Assembly: GCA_019843655.1 (NCBI GenBank) | Contig: JACDQD010000011.1 | Location: forward strand, 7,048,604-7,112,603 | Length of the DNA stretch: 64,000 nt | DNA from: Lethocerus indicus | Lineage: Eukaryota > Arthropoda > Insecta > Hemiptera > Belostomatidae | Direction: 5' to 3' | Shown: positions 48,046 to 60,252 of the stretch, piece after piece | Layout of the letters: the number at the start of each line of letters is the position of its first letter | How positions within the stretch are numbered: the first letter of the stretch is position 1 | Position numbers and translations under genes: made by a program | The notes under the pieces: model-generated | The model's input: the letters and a program-made list of their open reading frames with translations, nothing else | Told to the model about the DNA's origin: nothing | Databases searched by the model: none

Positions 48046-50233
48046 CCGTCGCATCGAGTGGCCGGTACTCCTGAGGCGTCCGAAGAGGAGATCCGCTCGG
48101 ATACCTTTTAAGTGCTTCTCGGTGTTCGACCCGCCGGGTAATCGCGTTAATGGTACCCCGGTCGGGCTACCCGTCAGGCGTCGCTGGCCCTACCAATAGC
48201 CAGTCCGCAGGCTCCAAGCCAACTCTAGGCCGGTGAATCGTTAAACGCCATTAATTAATTAAACTCAGAGACCGCCCGGTCGTACGATAGACCGGCAGGC
48301 CGAGAATAACCAGACACTAGTTCAAGTACGATAATAATTGATAAAGAGAACGAGTTCACATTCAGATCTTGTTCAACATTAAACTCCGACACCGGACTCT
48401 CACTTGCAAGACAGTGTTGTATATATTTTAATGTTCTGCCCGCTCATTTTTGAAAGAGAATAAAAAATTAAGAACGCCGAAAAAAATTGCATTGGAGAAA
48501 AATAATCTCAATTGGAACTTTCGACAAACCTAACCAATTTTTCGCAGATTCTACGCCAAGTTATTGAAAAACAGTAAGCTGAGCGCCATATTTTATATAA
48601 TGAATTTTAACCGAATAACAGTGTCATTGTGTCAATTAGCACGCACCCAGGAAGTGCAAAGCGCTTGCGGACAATTCATTGAGTGGCTATATTTCAATTT
48701 AAAGTCTTCCAGTCAATTACATACACGCATGGGGGTGAGCGATTGAGGCAGGAATCATTACGGTTATTAGATATGTGTTCGGCGTGTCGCAGCCGTTTCA
48801 CAACCGACAGTTTTCGCGCCGAAAACAATCGCCGACAACGGTTTCGAAAAGCGGAGCCGGGTGAAAGTAAATATTTACCTCTATTTGCGCAAAGGGTACT
48901 GGAGGAGACGTGAGGGGGGGGGGAGATACGGCTAATTCGAGTTCAACACCCGAGGTGAGTTTAAAGTTCCTCGAGAAATCTTAGCCGAGGGGCCCGCGGC
49001 ATTCTCGGCAGGGTGGAACTTTAATTAAATACAAATACAATGATAACTGCGCGCAAACATTTATACTATCCGAGCATTTAAAATGAACCTGAAATTCGGA
49101 CGAGACGGCACTTTCCTTTTGTGGCAATGTGAATTTTAATATACCTTATTCCAAAAATCAAACAGGACAGTCGATAAGGCGTTCGACAACCCCAATGGTT
49201 ATAAATGCCTGTATCCTATGCTATTCATACTATTTGTGTCAAATCAAAAATAACGCGTTCAGAAATATATTCTTTGAAGTGGTAGTACAAATGTTATTAT
49301 TGTAAATGTTTTTCCGCGGCCATCGTGGAAAATAAAATTCGACGCGAAATTACCCGATATTACGAAATGCTGTTACCAGAGGCGCAACCAGAGGGCTAAC
49401 AGGACCGTCGATTTCATTCTTCCTAATAGATTCTGACATTCGAATCCGTACAGGCATAACAGCAGACTGGAACATGTTTGTCCATTAGACAATGGAACAT
49501 TAAACATTTTTATTTCATAACCCTATTGTACTCAACAATGAATGCGATCACACGCCTTATTTTTCGATTTATTTTAGCGTAGATGAAACCATCATATGCC
49601 CACATAATAATAACACACAGTTTTATCGTAGTTGTGAGTCACGTATATGGGTACGCACTTGTTATGTCCGTAGGTTGATGTTAATGTTATAGTCGGGGTC
49701 GCTGGATTTATGGTGAAATGAAATAAAAATATTAGAAGAAAGATAAATCAAAAGAGTAGTTCAACGGTTGAATTATGGATCTAACGTAATTCTTGACAAT
49801 ATTGCTGAGTTTGCAATCTATACGGAGGCCAATGAAACATGTCCGACTCCGACTTCGATTATATATTCCCTTCGTGGAGGGCAGGAACGGGGGCCCGCTC
49901 CCATTGGGCAAGAAACGAAGGCCGGCCAAGTTAATACCGCCTGGAGCTCAGAGCGGCAAGAACAAGCTGAGAGAGGGTAAGAAAGAGCCTAACCGGGGGC
50001 GTTCCTTCATTAACCCCCTGCCGGAATAGCAGCGATGAAGACAAACTACCAGCCTCGAACGATCCGAACTGAGAGTATTACCAGATAAAAAAAAAACGGT
50101 TGTATCGACCGTACAAAAATTTAACGAACAAACTCTAGTCCATATTTTAATCAATTGCGATTTTAGTATTAACAGAAAATTTCAACACAGTCAACAGAGC
50201 CCAGCAGAAGATTTATCAGTAAATAATGAGGTG
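48046..50233. other. Unassigned stretch downstream of the RT relic
   Basis: 48046-48310 is GC- and CpG-rich and may be more of the same decayed element, but nothing is recognisable. ATTAATTAATTAA lies at 48250-48262. A G10 run lies at 48914-48923. Most of 49020-49760 is AT-rich. Frames of up to 78 codons show no domain. Confidence 0.45.
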
Positions 50234-50256
50234 AAAAGAGAAAAAGAGAAAAAGAG
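50234..50256. repeat. Short tandem repeat (AAAAAGAG)3
   Basis: Three copies of an 8-base purine unit, the first one base short. Confidence 0.8.
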
Positions 50257-53200
50257 CTTGCCGATAGGCCAGATTAAAAATCTGGGCTCTTGTGCGAAAT
50301 TCTATTCTGATAAGAGAGATTCCGCAATATACTGAACTAAGTAAAAAACGTGCATTAGGTACCCCTGTAGGGAGGATCCGAATTTTCGGATTATAGCAAC
50401 AATTTTATTTCCAATTTTGATTTTGAGGATTTTTTTACACGAATATTGAAAGGTGCGATTTTTCACGTGCTATTGAAGCAATTTCTTAATCATATACGAA
50501 ATTGGCATTTTTCACTGACCCCCAAGCGTTTCCACGACTTCCGCCCGGTGATTTGGTTCCATTCTGGACCGATTTGGGCTTCTTTCAAGATACACTAATT
50601 TCCCAGCGATCGTATTTCACCGTCGCGCTCATTTTCCCCGTTCATATGACCGCAAACGACCGTTTTATGGATTACGGAACGCTCAATTCTCCAAAGCGGG
50701 AACTAAAATCCGACCGATACCGACTGCGGCCGCCAATATACAATGCAATTACAATAATGGGGGACGGGATATTAATCTGCGAAATCTACGCCGGGAATAT
50801 AATTTAGGAATTAATGAACTCCCGCATTAACCTAAACTCCGACAAAAACTTATCGCTCGAGCGCTCTGGTAATACGAGGGAGTACAAATATCCATGCTCA
50901 AAACATGCATTGAACAATGCGTACAAAGGAAATCAGATCGATCACAATTTATTGTTTTCAAATATGATTATTTATTGGTTCGGTAATAAAGATTTAACTT
51001 TACTATGGAAAACGCTGTCATAATTAATTCATTCAATATTATAATTATAATTATTTTCGAGGATAAACTAAAGAAATAATAATAATCCTAACATGAAGAT
51101 ATTAAATATTTCCATTAAGAGTTATTAGGACATTACATAAAAAATTATCCTGATTGAAATAGGAGAGCATAAATTCCTTTCTTCGTTTACTAACTTCAAT
51201 ATGTTCAATCCCCGACGATTCCGGCCAGATTATTCCGTTCTGATAACCGTGTTAACTTGGGGCGCGGGGTCCCAAATAGATTCCGGGGTTGACCTTTTCG
51301 CCCGAAGGTCCCCGATAGGAAATTGGGGGAAATGGGCCTCCGACAATCTGCGGCGGGCGACCGCCGTCGGGTCATCCGCCACCACGGCGCGCCACATTTC
51401 GGCTTAACGCGATTTGCGGATTCGAAAGCGTTGAAACAAAGGACGGACCACCGTTGAAAATCGCGGCGCACATCGCTCTCCCCTCCGTTCACGTGTCGGT
51501 TTGCTTGATCGAGGCATAACCGACGGTTCTACTTTCAGGGCCATCTGAGTTTTCAGAGTGGCCGACAGTAATAAAATACGCGATAACAATAAAATTGACG
51601 GTCTAAAATCAGCAAAAGATGCAAAATAATCATTCAACAACAATCCTAGGGTTCAACTAATGCACTCGACTTAGATTCAACGGTTTCGGTATTCCTTAAT
51701 TTTTTACGCTAGATATTAACGGGCATATTCAGTGCATTAAAGTCATTTGATACCGGTCGGGTCGTTTTTTCCCGAACTAGGTACGAAATTAAAGGATAAT
51801 TTTATTTCAACTAAGAAGAATACGGGTATTCTTCTACAATATTGTGGAGCGTACTCGCGTTCACTTTTCGAATTCTCATAAAAAAATCTGTCTGCCCTTT
51901 CGCACAGTCTTTTGACTGTACAAACATTTCCACAATCAGACTTATCTTTCAGCATTATCTCAGTATTCAAGGCCCCCCCACCCAACTTACGGTTTCTGTG
52001 ATTCGGCTTTGAAACCGATTCCTTGCGCCCGAACACAAGCCCAGACAGTTACCGCGCATTCACAAATTACTACTCATTCTGTCTAATTCGGCTTCTAGTA
52101 AAATCGGCATGAAAACATCGAATTGGGCAACTGCCGTGATTGGGGCCAATTCTTCTTTCCCGCTTGGAATTCTATTCCCTCCCGGTTACTTTTCCCTAGT
52201 TGGAGTTCAAAAGAGTTATTCTGGACACGACATTTTGACCAAAATAAGATAAAAATAACTATAGTACACACTGTATTATCCTGAATATTTCATAATGTCG
52301 TTCACATGCGTCACGTTACTCCAGATCGTTTTCGGATTCTCGCCATTTGTAAAAAGTATTACGCCATTCAAGATTCGAATTAATAACAAAGTCAGTTTAT
52401 TTAATCGAGTATTACCATAATCGGATCTTCAATGTTTTTATTTTTCCTGGTGGCTTAGTAAGTCCTGTTTCTTACAGATTAAAAACAGCCATCTAAAGAA
52501 CGCAGTTATTACACCCCTTATCGAGAGCGGTGGGTTTATTTCAACAATTCGGGAAGCGGGCACATCAGTTTTCTGGGGACGCGCGTGTCGTCCGCTTTAG
52601 AATGCCGTCATATACGCCCAACGAAATGTGGATGTAGAACATAAAATAAATAGCAGAAGAAAAAGTTTTTATAACAATGGGAGAGGAAATAAAAAATGAA
52701 TGCGGGAGCCATTAGCCTCCCCGGTCCATTAGTGATTTATAACTGAGAGGGCCGTCATTTTAAATTCCGCTATGGGAAACAAACTTCAAATTGAAGTTGC
52801 GACAGGCTTCGGAAAATGCTAAACTTTAATGCTTGTAGTGAAAACGAACAATTAGAGAAAGATTGGCAGCTCGAAATAAATCTGACTTGTGATAATATTC
52901 AAAGAAAAATTAATACCTATTACTGCTTTCATGAAGTCTGCGCAGAGTTAACAAATTGAAATTCTAAATACAGAACGTTCGTTGGTGGAAATTATGACAT
53001 CCCATTTCTTGGCAATATGTTCATGTTTTTCTAAATTTAGAATGTATTTTTAGCTATTCTGCAGGTATACTAGTTTTTTCCCCAGCCTTTCCAATTAGAA
53101 AATATAAAAATTGTTCGATTGTAGCGATACTGAACATAATTAACCCAGTTAATGATATAGTATTTAGAATAAACTGTTTCATGATATTAAAGTATTAATT

Positions 53201-54366
53201 TCAGGAATATACAGGGGCAGATGCTGCTTCCCAGACAGAAATACTGCAGACATACGTCACATTACTGGCAGAATAAAGGCGAAAAGTATTGATTTTATTT
53301 TAAATAAACACTTCACTTTTATCTAGCTGAAATATTACCAGATTTTCATATAAAAAATGTCCTACATAACTACGCTTTTCTTAACAGTATACATTGAATG
53401 CCCAACTTGTAATTAAACCGAAGTAGCCTCGTTTTAACTGTACAGACTGTTTGAAGATCAATGCGATGAATGCAGTTCCCATGCAAAAAGAAATCTTGTA
53501 ACTGAAAATTAAGACAGTAATTAAGTTAATAGGTAAGGTCAAGTAAGTGTAGCAGTCTGAATGCGTCCCAAGGTGCCCTCAGAGCCGAGAGACCGGCTTT
53601 CTCCAAACGACAAATTAATACAACCATAAGAACGGCAGAGAAAGCGGGCAGTCGGGGACGTCTTTCAAGCAAAAACTGTCCCACTCAAAAGCCACAGGAA
53701 ACGTTCACCGCCTCCCTTCCCCCACAGCGCGCCAGACAGTCCTATTTTCACTTTCTAATATGTATTCGCTAATAACAATATTCCGACGAGAGGGAAACCC
53801 GAACCGAGAGTTTTCCCGGGAAGGTAAAGGATTTTCGAAATATTTTGCCACCAAGAAACAGTTTTCCCAAACCGTTCCGAAATTGGTGAGTAGGAACAAT
53901 ACTGAATTTCGCTGCAAAAAAAGTTTTAAAACACGTTTGAAAAAATATTTGTTCACCATTTCCGGTCAACAAGTCTCATTTGTGTGGCAGACCGGTTAGC
54001 TATTCCGACCTGAATGTTATAGAAAAACTGACGTATTTTATTAGACTGCTACTGTTTAGCAAAGACCGGTCTGTCAGATGGAGAATAAAGACGAGGGACA
54101 GTATAACACTACTGTTTATCTTCGGAGCATCGGTGAATTAATTGTCACTTTCCAAGCATCGTCCTCTAGGCCATATGCTCGGGAAGAGTAACCGCCCCGT
54201 TCGCAGTCCATTCCATGGGGTCGGCACAATGAAAATGTAAACCGATTTAAACCTCTGCTGTTAACGCTGTCGAGAGTGAAACGGTACCGTCGGAGTACTT
54301 TCAAATCGGTATGCCGAGGGGCAATTCCGAGTGCACGCGTTTTAGAAAGTGGACCGAACCTCTGTG
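50257..54366. other. Unassigned stretch, no supported gene
   Basis: 50502-50807 (plus, 101 codons) and 51205-51492 (minus, 95 codons) are the longest frames and have no motif. 51200-51540 is CpG-rich. 52240-53560 is AT-rich, with no repeat recognised. Confidence 0.5.
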
Positions 54367-54384
54367 GAGAGAGAGAGAGAGAGA
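54367..54384. repeat. (GA)9 microsatellite
   Basis: Nine GA units are followed by CAGACAGACAG. Confidence 0.9.
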
Positions 54385-54991
54385 CAGACAGAAGAAGGCG
54401 TCAGTAAGGGCGGTCACAACCGGTATGGAAGCGTCGCTTTCAAAGCTCTCGCTTTCACTATCGAAGCTCTTATAAGCGCTCCAAGATGTGTCCACTCCCA
54501 AACTCCGGTCTAACGATTAGAACGTCCTCCATGTGAGTACATAACATTAGGCCAGGTAGGTCAGAGAGGAAATAAAAAAGAATTACAAAATATATATCTC
54601 AGTTTGAGACGTCTAAACAATCCAGAAACGTATTTCACTATTTCCCAGAAAACAAATTCCAATAAGCTTCTTTTTGTGTTGAAATCGCCTCAGCTGAGGA
54701 ATCGAATCTCATTGTACGGAGTTCATAAGCAGTGCTGAATATTCCCTTTTAATATAAATTGAATATAATGGACTGGCAACTCCGCTTTGTTCCCAGCCTG
54801 AAGAACGACGGCCTAAAAACAGTGTCATGATGATGTAGAATGACAAAAACAACACGCTTTACACCATCAATCTAATCAAGACATACGGCAATCAAACTAT
54901 TTTAGTAAACAAATGTGTCCTCCGTCTATACAAAAAATAAAGTTTTGGCTCTCCTATTCAAAACTCTTTAATACTAGAGAAGACCTAAAGG
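54385..54991. other. Unassigned stretch
   Basis: No gene or element was recognised. 54680-54840 has mixed composition and precedes the family C copy. Confidence 0.45.
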
Positions 54992-55049
54992 TTCATAAAT
55001 GGGATATCGAAACAAATCTAATGGTAACAATTTGACCCACCCTGTTCAC
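54992..55049 (+). repeat. Family C dispersed repeat, copy 2
   Basis: TTCATAAATGGGATATCG, AAACAAATCTAATGG and TAACAATTTGACCCACC align with copy 1 at 8710-8768 in the same orientation, at about 75% identity by eye, with two small gaps. Sequence on either side does not align clearly. Confidence 0.55.
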
Positions 55050-57117
55050 AAAAAAATTTGAACATACCCAATTGGATAGACACCAATAGACTTTTCATAT
55101 AAATTAATATGTTATCGAAAATATTATTTATGTTCCCTATAAAATGTTAGGAATTTCTTCCGTTTCTTATCTCGTGTGTTTACCCGCACCGTAATGTAGC
55201 CACAGAAATTGATTTCAATTAATTATTAAATTAAAACAAGAACGTAGAGATTACATTATCAATTTCTGATAAGGCATGACTTGCCGGATTGGAATATAGC
55301 GTCAAGTGTGCGGATTTTACAGGTTACCGGCGCTATTTGTCTCCTGCTGACTAACTAGAATTCTTCCCCGAAACGGCCTTTGTACAACCCCGGGGTCTAT
55401 TATTTGAAAAGGTTAGCCGCTGTAGTAATCGATGGCTCGTGACTTTCGTTCCCCGTCGTCTCATCACCCCCGCCCCTGTAAAATGCCTGTACAGCCGATC
55501 ACGGTTAGGTTGGCGAACCTGCGTTCCTGTTTCGAGTCGGACTCGTTTCGGGTCGAAATTACGACTGAAGAGCCCTCGGGAAACTCAATCTGGGGCGAAA
55601 GTAGGAGGACTCTCGTCGTACGCGGGGAGTACCCGGCCTACTGGTTTCCTTCCTGATATGAACAACACCTACTGCGAGTGAACATTGATTTTGTAAGCAC
55701 GCCTCTTCAGCCGCCGAACTTAAGCCTAAGTCCTGATATCTCCGACGCCCAGATTGGCTCGGCAGTGCCAAGAATCGTTTGAACAGAGTGATAAACAGAT
55801 TGCTACTTTCCCCGGCATAAGACGACACATGAACGAAGCTCATATAATGCTGAACGCATTTCACTATCATGTATCACACTCACAATCAATGTCTTTAAAT
55901 ATGGAATCATTGAACTTCACGGATGATGTACTTCCTCATGATTGAGACAAACACTACTATAAACTAAACAGTTAACACTTATTTACTACGGATTAGCTAT
56001 GGAAAACAATTTTTCTGTTAAACAACCAACGCGTTACCGAAAATATTTAAATTGCATAGTATTCTATTATGACATAAAAATTTAATTTTCCGCATTAACT
56101 TAATGAACGAAACAGTATGTTTTAGTCATTTATTGTTGAATGTATAAATAATAAGTTTTATTTTTCAAACCGGAAGCACAATTCAGTAATTATTTGGTGC
56201 GCAAATAAGTACGTCGATTTTTCGCCGAGGTCAGCTCGATTAATCCGAAAGCTTTGCGGCGGCCATAAATCAGGCAGGGAATTAAACACCGCGCCTTTCC
56301 TTTCAGGAGGTTTTTCCCATTTAGAAAAAAATAAATTTCGAAAGAAATTCCCGGCAAAATAGAGAGGTAAACTGAGGGATAAAATGCGTTCAGAATCAAT
56401 AGGCAATTCAATTGACCGGGAGCTGGCGGAGATGGAAGGCCTGTCCCAGTGAAGGGGGATCTCGCGGAACACGACGCTGATCGATCAAACCTACTACTTT
56501 TTTTTCATCTCCCGAATGTAATTCCGCCGTTCGTGCAGGTGGCCCGATCGCAAATAAAGAGAAATGGGGACGTCTCTTGCGCTCGATACAGAAACTGACT
56601 CGGTACTAGCAAATCGACCAAACGGGAAAGGGAAACGTCACTGCTACAATGGGAAGACGAACAGAGTAGGTCTGGCAGCTTAAATCGCAAATTAATTTAC
56701 GGGAGAATTACGCGATATTAAGTCAGAAATAAATCTTCGCGAGAGCAAGTTGGGTTCCTTTTTTTGGAATTGGGCACGAGCCAGTGAAACGCTTTCGGAC
56801 ATCCAGGGTTAAATTAAATTTGGACTCCATTATAAAAATAAATAAAACCAGAAAAATGAGATTTTCACTAGAATACTTTATAATACACCAACTGCCCTTA
56901 CATATTCCAGACCTCATGGCGTAGTTTAATAATCTATTAAATATGTAATATTATATGAATCAGGCTTATTACAGACATGGTACGGCTCATAGCTGTGATA
57001 ACAGTTCAGATAATACAGGATATAAATTCAACATTACTTAATAGAAAATATACCCAAAAAATTACTTCATTATCATTATCTTATTATATTGCAACTTTAG
57101 TAGATTAACGAGGTACT
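55050..57117. other. Unassigned stretch
   Basis: 55432-55656 and 55439-55681 are overlapping plus frames in CpG-rich sequence. 55559-55870 (103 codons) and 56158-56472 (104 codons) are open on the minus strand. None has a recognisable domain, and frames open on both strands point to chance. Confidence 0.5.
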
Positions 57118-57162
57118 TAAACCGAAATCGGTGTATCTTAAGACCAAATCAGTAGAGGCAAG
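57118..57162 (+). repeat. Family A tail fragment (tentative)
   Basis: AAACCGAAATCGGTGTATCT, then TAAGACCAAATCAGTAGAGG follows the pattern CCGAAACCGGTCTA..AAAGACCAAACCAGCGA.AGG of the family A tail with scattered substitutions. The 5' part (GATGGCGAGCAG) is not recognisable. Confidence 0.45.
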
Positions 57163-57661
57163 ATTTTCTTTTTTTAACATATCTATCAGTGTACGTTCTA
57201 CGGGTCCAACTGGCGTCGTTTGTTTATCTACCATCAACAGGAAAATTTATGCGGTCACAACACAGCCATCGGCATTTACGACTACGTCCAAATAAAGAAT
57301 TGAACTTTTCCGATAGAGAACGGCGGAAAAATAGACCCATCGTCTCCTCGACACGAGCGTCGGAAAAAACTCCAATAATAGAATAGTTCAGTTTCTGAGC
57401 GAGGACTTCGATAGCACTCAAGTAAAGTTTTCCCCTCGGTGCATAACTCAAAATCCGGTTCTCCAAATATCCAGTTCGGTTTCCGATATCGGTTCTTCAA
57501 CAGAACTTTCCTTCGAGATACAATTCCGGCGAAAGAGGGACTGAACAGTTCTTAAATTCAACGCCGGCTCTATCCTACACACTTTCAAAGTCCATATCCG
57601 CGATCCTTTGGAGATCGAGAAAACAAAGACTTCTCCAGTAATATATTCCAGTGAAAAAGAA
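57163..57661. other. Unassigned stretch
   Basis: Several overlapping minus frames (57224-57466, 57282-57500, 57448-57681) carry no motif. The stretch ends in AAAAAGAA (57654-57661), directly outside the inverted-repeat element. Confidence 0.45.
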
Positions 57662-58085
57662 TAGTAGACAACCGAGATCATATTTATAACCAGAAATCCG
57701 TAGTTGATCGAGGGGACCGTTCAGTATCAGAGGCACTCGCTATTCAGAATGTCACGACCACCAATCACTTAACCAATCTGTGTTAATACTAAAGTCAGCG
57801 GCCTTTGATCGTTATTTCATTAGCGCCAAAATCCAATAATAAGTTTACTCGTAAAAGGAAAAGGAAAATGTTCCCGCAGAGAGCTCTCCATTTTTTACTT
57901 GATTAAATAACAATGAATCAATATAATGGAAAGGACGACATTAAGGGGAGCATTATTAGATTCTTTATGATTTATCCGCATATTTGGACATAGGATTTTT
58001 TAAATTGAAAAACTTCAATAAAAGAGTACAAAGAAAAGTGAAACTACGGTCTTCTGGTTATAAATATGATCTCGGTTGTCTACTG
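57662..58085. mobile_element. Possible hAT-like MITE, 424 bp, with 44-bp terminal inverted repeats
   Basis: 57662-57705 is the reverse complement of 58042-58085 at 41 of 44 positions. The mismatches are 57662 versus 58085, 57696 versus 58051 and 57697 versus 58050. Thirty-three consecutive bases are identical. The right end read inward starts CAGTAGACAACC; the left starts TAGTAGACAACC. hAT elements typically begin with CA(G) and make 8-bp target duplications. AAAAAGAA lies directly outside the left end (57654-57661) and one base beyond the right end (58087-58094). The one-base offset and the low complexity of that octamer weaken the case. The 336-bp interior has no transposase motif, so the element would be non-autonomous. 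Confidence 0.5.
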
Positions 58086-59433
58086 TAAAAAGAACAATTT
58101 TCCTAACAACTAGAATTAGCGTACTTATATTAAATAAAATTAATACAATGAAAACGAGACATCGATATAGTAAAAAATATTTCTCTCTATCGATCATCTG
58201 TTATTCTGTCTGTAATTAGTGTAGCAGATCCGAATTAGACAGCCACTGATTACTGATTACTGGCCCAAATCGGCCAATGGAGGGCATTCCCGAATTAGTT
58301 AAAATTTAAAAGATCCATAATAATTCACAAAAATCTGTTTCGGATTCCAATCTCCGCCTTTTTCAAGATATTCCAGCGAGGTGAATCCTAGACCAATACT
58401 GCCCGTGTGTGTTTGGAAACTCCGGCACCATTAGGTATTTATATATTGGACGCCCCGACTACAAACTACTGATGAGACCGGAATATGTGCAAACGCTGAT
58501 TGCTCCAATATTCATTTTCCGACCCGGGGGGCGGGAGGGGCGGCGGAGTACGCGGACGTGGCCGGAATACGGGGGTACGCGACACGTCCCTGCCATATAG
58601 CAAAGGTCCTGTGACCCGGGGACCGCCCAATATCGCCCCAACCACCAGGTTACAGGTTCATTTTTAGACCAGCGAAAAATCTGACCGGCCGGCTTTTAAT
58701 ATTCAAAATTCGCTCAATATTTATATTCCCCAGTTATATTATCCTACGCAGCTATTCTTTTTCAATCCTTAATGTGTGAGAACTCGAAATGAATTAGTAG
58801 TACTTCTCTGGGGGGGAGCTGAATAGGCTTTTTTCAATCCGACTTCGGTAGGAAAAATACCCTCGCTCCTTAAATAAAGGTGATGGCTCCCGAGGAAACG
58901 TCTGTTCCCGTGTTGCCTCCGGCCTCTTGCCAGTCCTGGGACTAATAAAGCGGAAAAAACGACCCAAAAGGAATTCCTTAACGATAATCGCGTTGAATAA
59001 TCCAAGAGCCCTACCCGCACACAACCGACTCAGGGGCCCCCCGGCTTCGGAGAGGGCCCCGGAGAAAAGGGAAATGTAACCGGAACACATTGCAAAGGGA
59101 CGTGGAAAGGGACCGACTATTAAATTATGGAACCGATTTGGACTCCCGGTAGCGTTCCTTCTGGAAGGGGGAGACCTATATCCTGTTACCCGTGCACAAG
59201 GAGGGAAGGGAGGGGGTACAAGACCGATTGTGGGTGTTTCAACGTAGAAAAAGTATAAAAAAAGGTCTCCTTCTTGCAAAGTTAAATTCGGCCGGTCCCT
59301 TTTATCAGCCAGGAACTGAAATTTATAATATAGACTCGATTTTTAGCCGAGGAGTTCGTTAGTATTTATCGTAAGTTTCGACCCGTCGTTAGTTTCTCTT
59401 CAGAATATGCTGTTTTGCTAGTAAACGAGCAAT
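58086..59433. other. Unassigned stretch, includes the longest open frame of the window
   Basis: 58794-59279 on the minus strand is open for 161 codons but is rich in Pro, Arg, Gly and Ser, has no recognisable domain, and lies in GC-rich sequence where stops are scarcer. It is treated as chance. CTGATTACTGATTACTG is tandem at 58246-58262. No gene was recognised. Confidence 0.5.
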
Positions 59434-59452
59434 AGTGTCCCTAACGAAGATT
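59434..59452 (+). repeat. 19-bp direct repeat, first copy
   Basis: AGTGTCCCTAACGAAGATT is repeated exactly at 60234-60252 in the same orientation. Similarity ends within a base or two on each side. The spacing is 800 bp. Confidence 0.75.
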
Positions 59453-60233
59453 AGCGGGGAGAATTCAACGACGGGAGTGTGCAAACGACGAAGATAGAAT
59501 TGGTAAAGAATGTAAGGTTAAAGAACCAGCCACCAGGTAGTCTTTAGAGAGAAACTATTACACATGCCAAACCAGAAAAAAGGTATTTAAAAGCGACAAT
59601 AAACTAGGAGAGGAGGGAAATGAATTACGTTATAAATACATGAACGAATCGGAAATTTCACGCACACGGGTTTGTTGAAAATGCCATCTCGAAGATTAAA
59701 ATGTGTTTTTTGGCTAGAATCTTATTCCATACTTTGCTAACGTAACTTCGTGTTCGGGAAAGTTCTTCTTAGTCACGCTGGCTAAGTTTCAAGTTCCTAC
59801 ACAGTATTAGTGCGGCTGGGGGGTGAGGCCCCGTTAACTCGGTCAATACCGCGCACGGCCATCACTATGCATACCGCGTCCAAACCACAGCTCACGCCCG
59901 CTTATGGTTCCGAAATGCGGAACGCATTTTCGATCGGGTTCCCTGGAACCGGCGAGGCGGACGAGGCTAGGCGGGTTAAGGGACCGAAGAGATTTTTTTT
60001 TATTCATTCCAATTCCGTTGGACGCGTCCTGGGTTTACGCCTGCACGCAACTCTGAATTGTAGGCATCTAAAGACCACAGGAGAAAGGACTGTCCGCTCT
60101 AGGGTATTTTTCTCAGCGATCCGCTATCTCCGGACAAGTGGGTAAGAGTTTTCCCTTCTCCGAGGTGTCTCCCACCGCCAGTAGAGAACGCTAACGCCTC
60201 CAAGTGGCCGAACAGGGATAGGGAAACGGGAAA
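59453..60233. other. Interval between the 19-bp direct repeats
   Basis: 59810-60145 is open for 111 codons on the plus strand in CpG-rich sequence, without a domain. No terminal inverted repeats were seen inside the direct repeats. Confidence 0.4.
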
Positions 60234-60252
60234 AGTGTCCCTAACGAAGATT
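60234..60252 (+). repeat. 19-bp direct repeat, second copy
   Basis: Exact copy of 59434-59452. A chance exact 19-mer pair is unlikely in 64 kb (below about 1%). It could mark a duplicated target site or two fragments of one repeat family. Confidence 0.75.

Noticed and set aside
48072..48110. GVRRGDPLGYLL as an RT motif of an L1/RTE-like LINE
   Set aside because: It resembles GVRQGDPLSPLLF but lies too far downstream, in another frame, and competes with the GVP-like block at 48005. It is probably coincidence.
49438..49460. CATTCGAATCCG as a tRNA B box
   Set aside because: It lacks the G-G start of the B box on either strand, an A box at the right distance and any cloverleaf.
58794..59279. 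161-codon open frame on the minus strand
   Set aside because: It is the longest frame in the window, but its length is near the chance expectation, it lies in GC-rich DNA with fewer stops, its composition is Pro/Arg/Ser/Gly-biased, and no domain or signal is visible.
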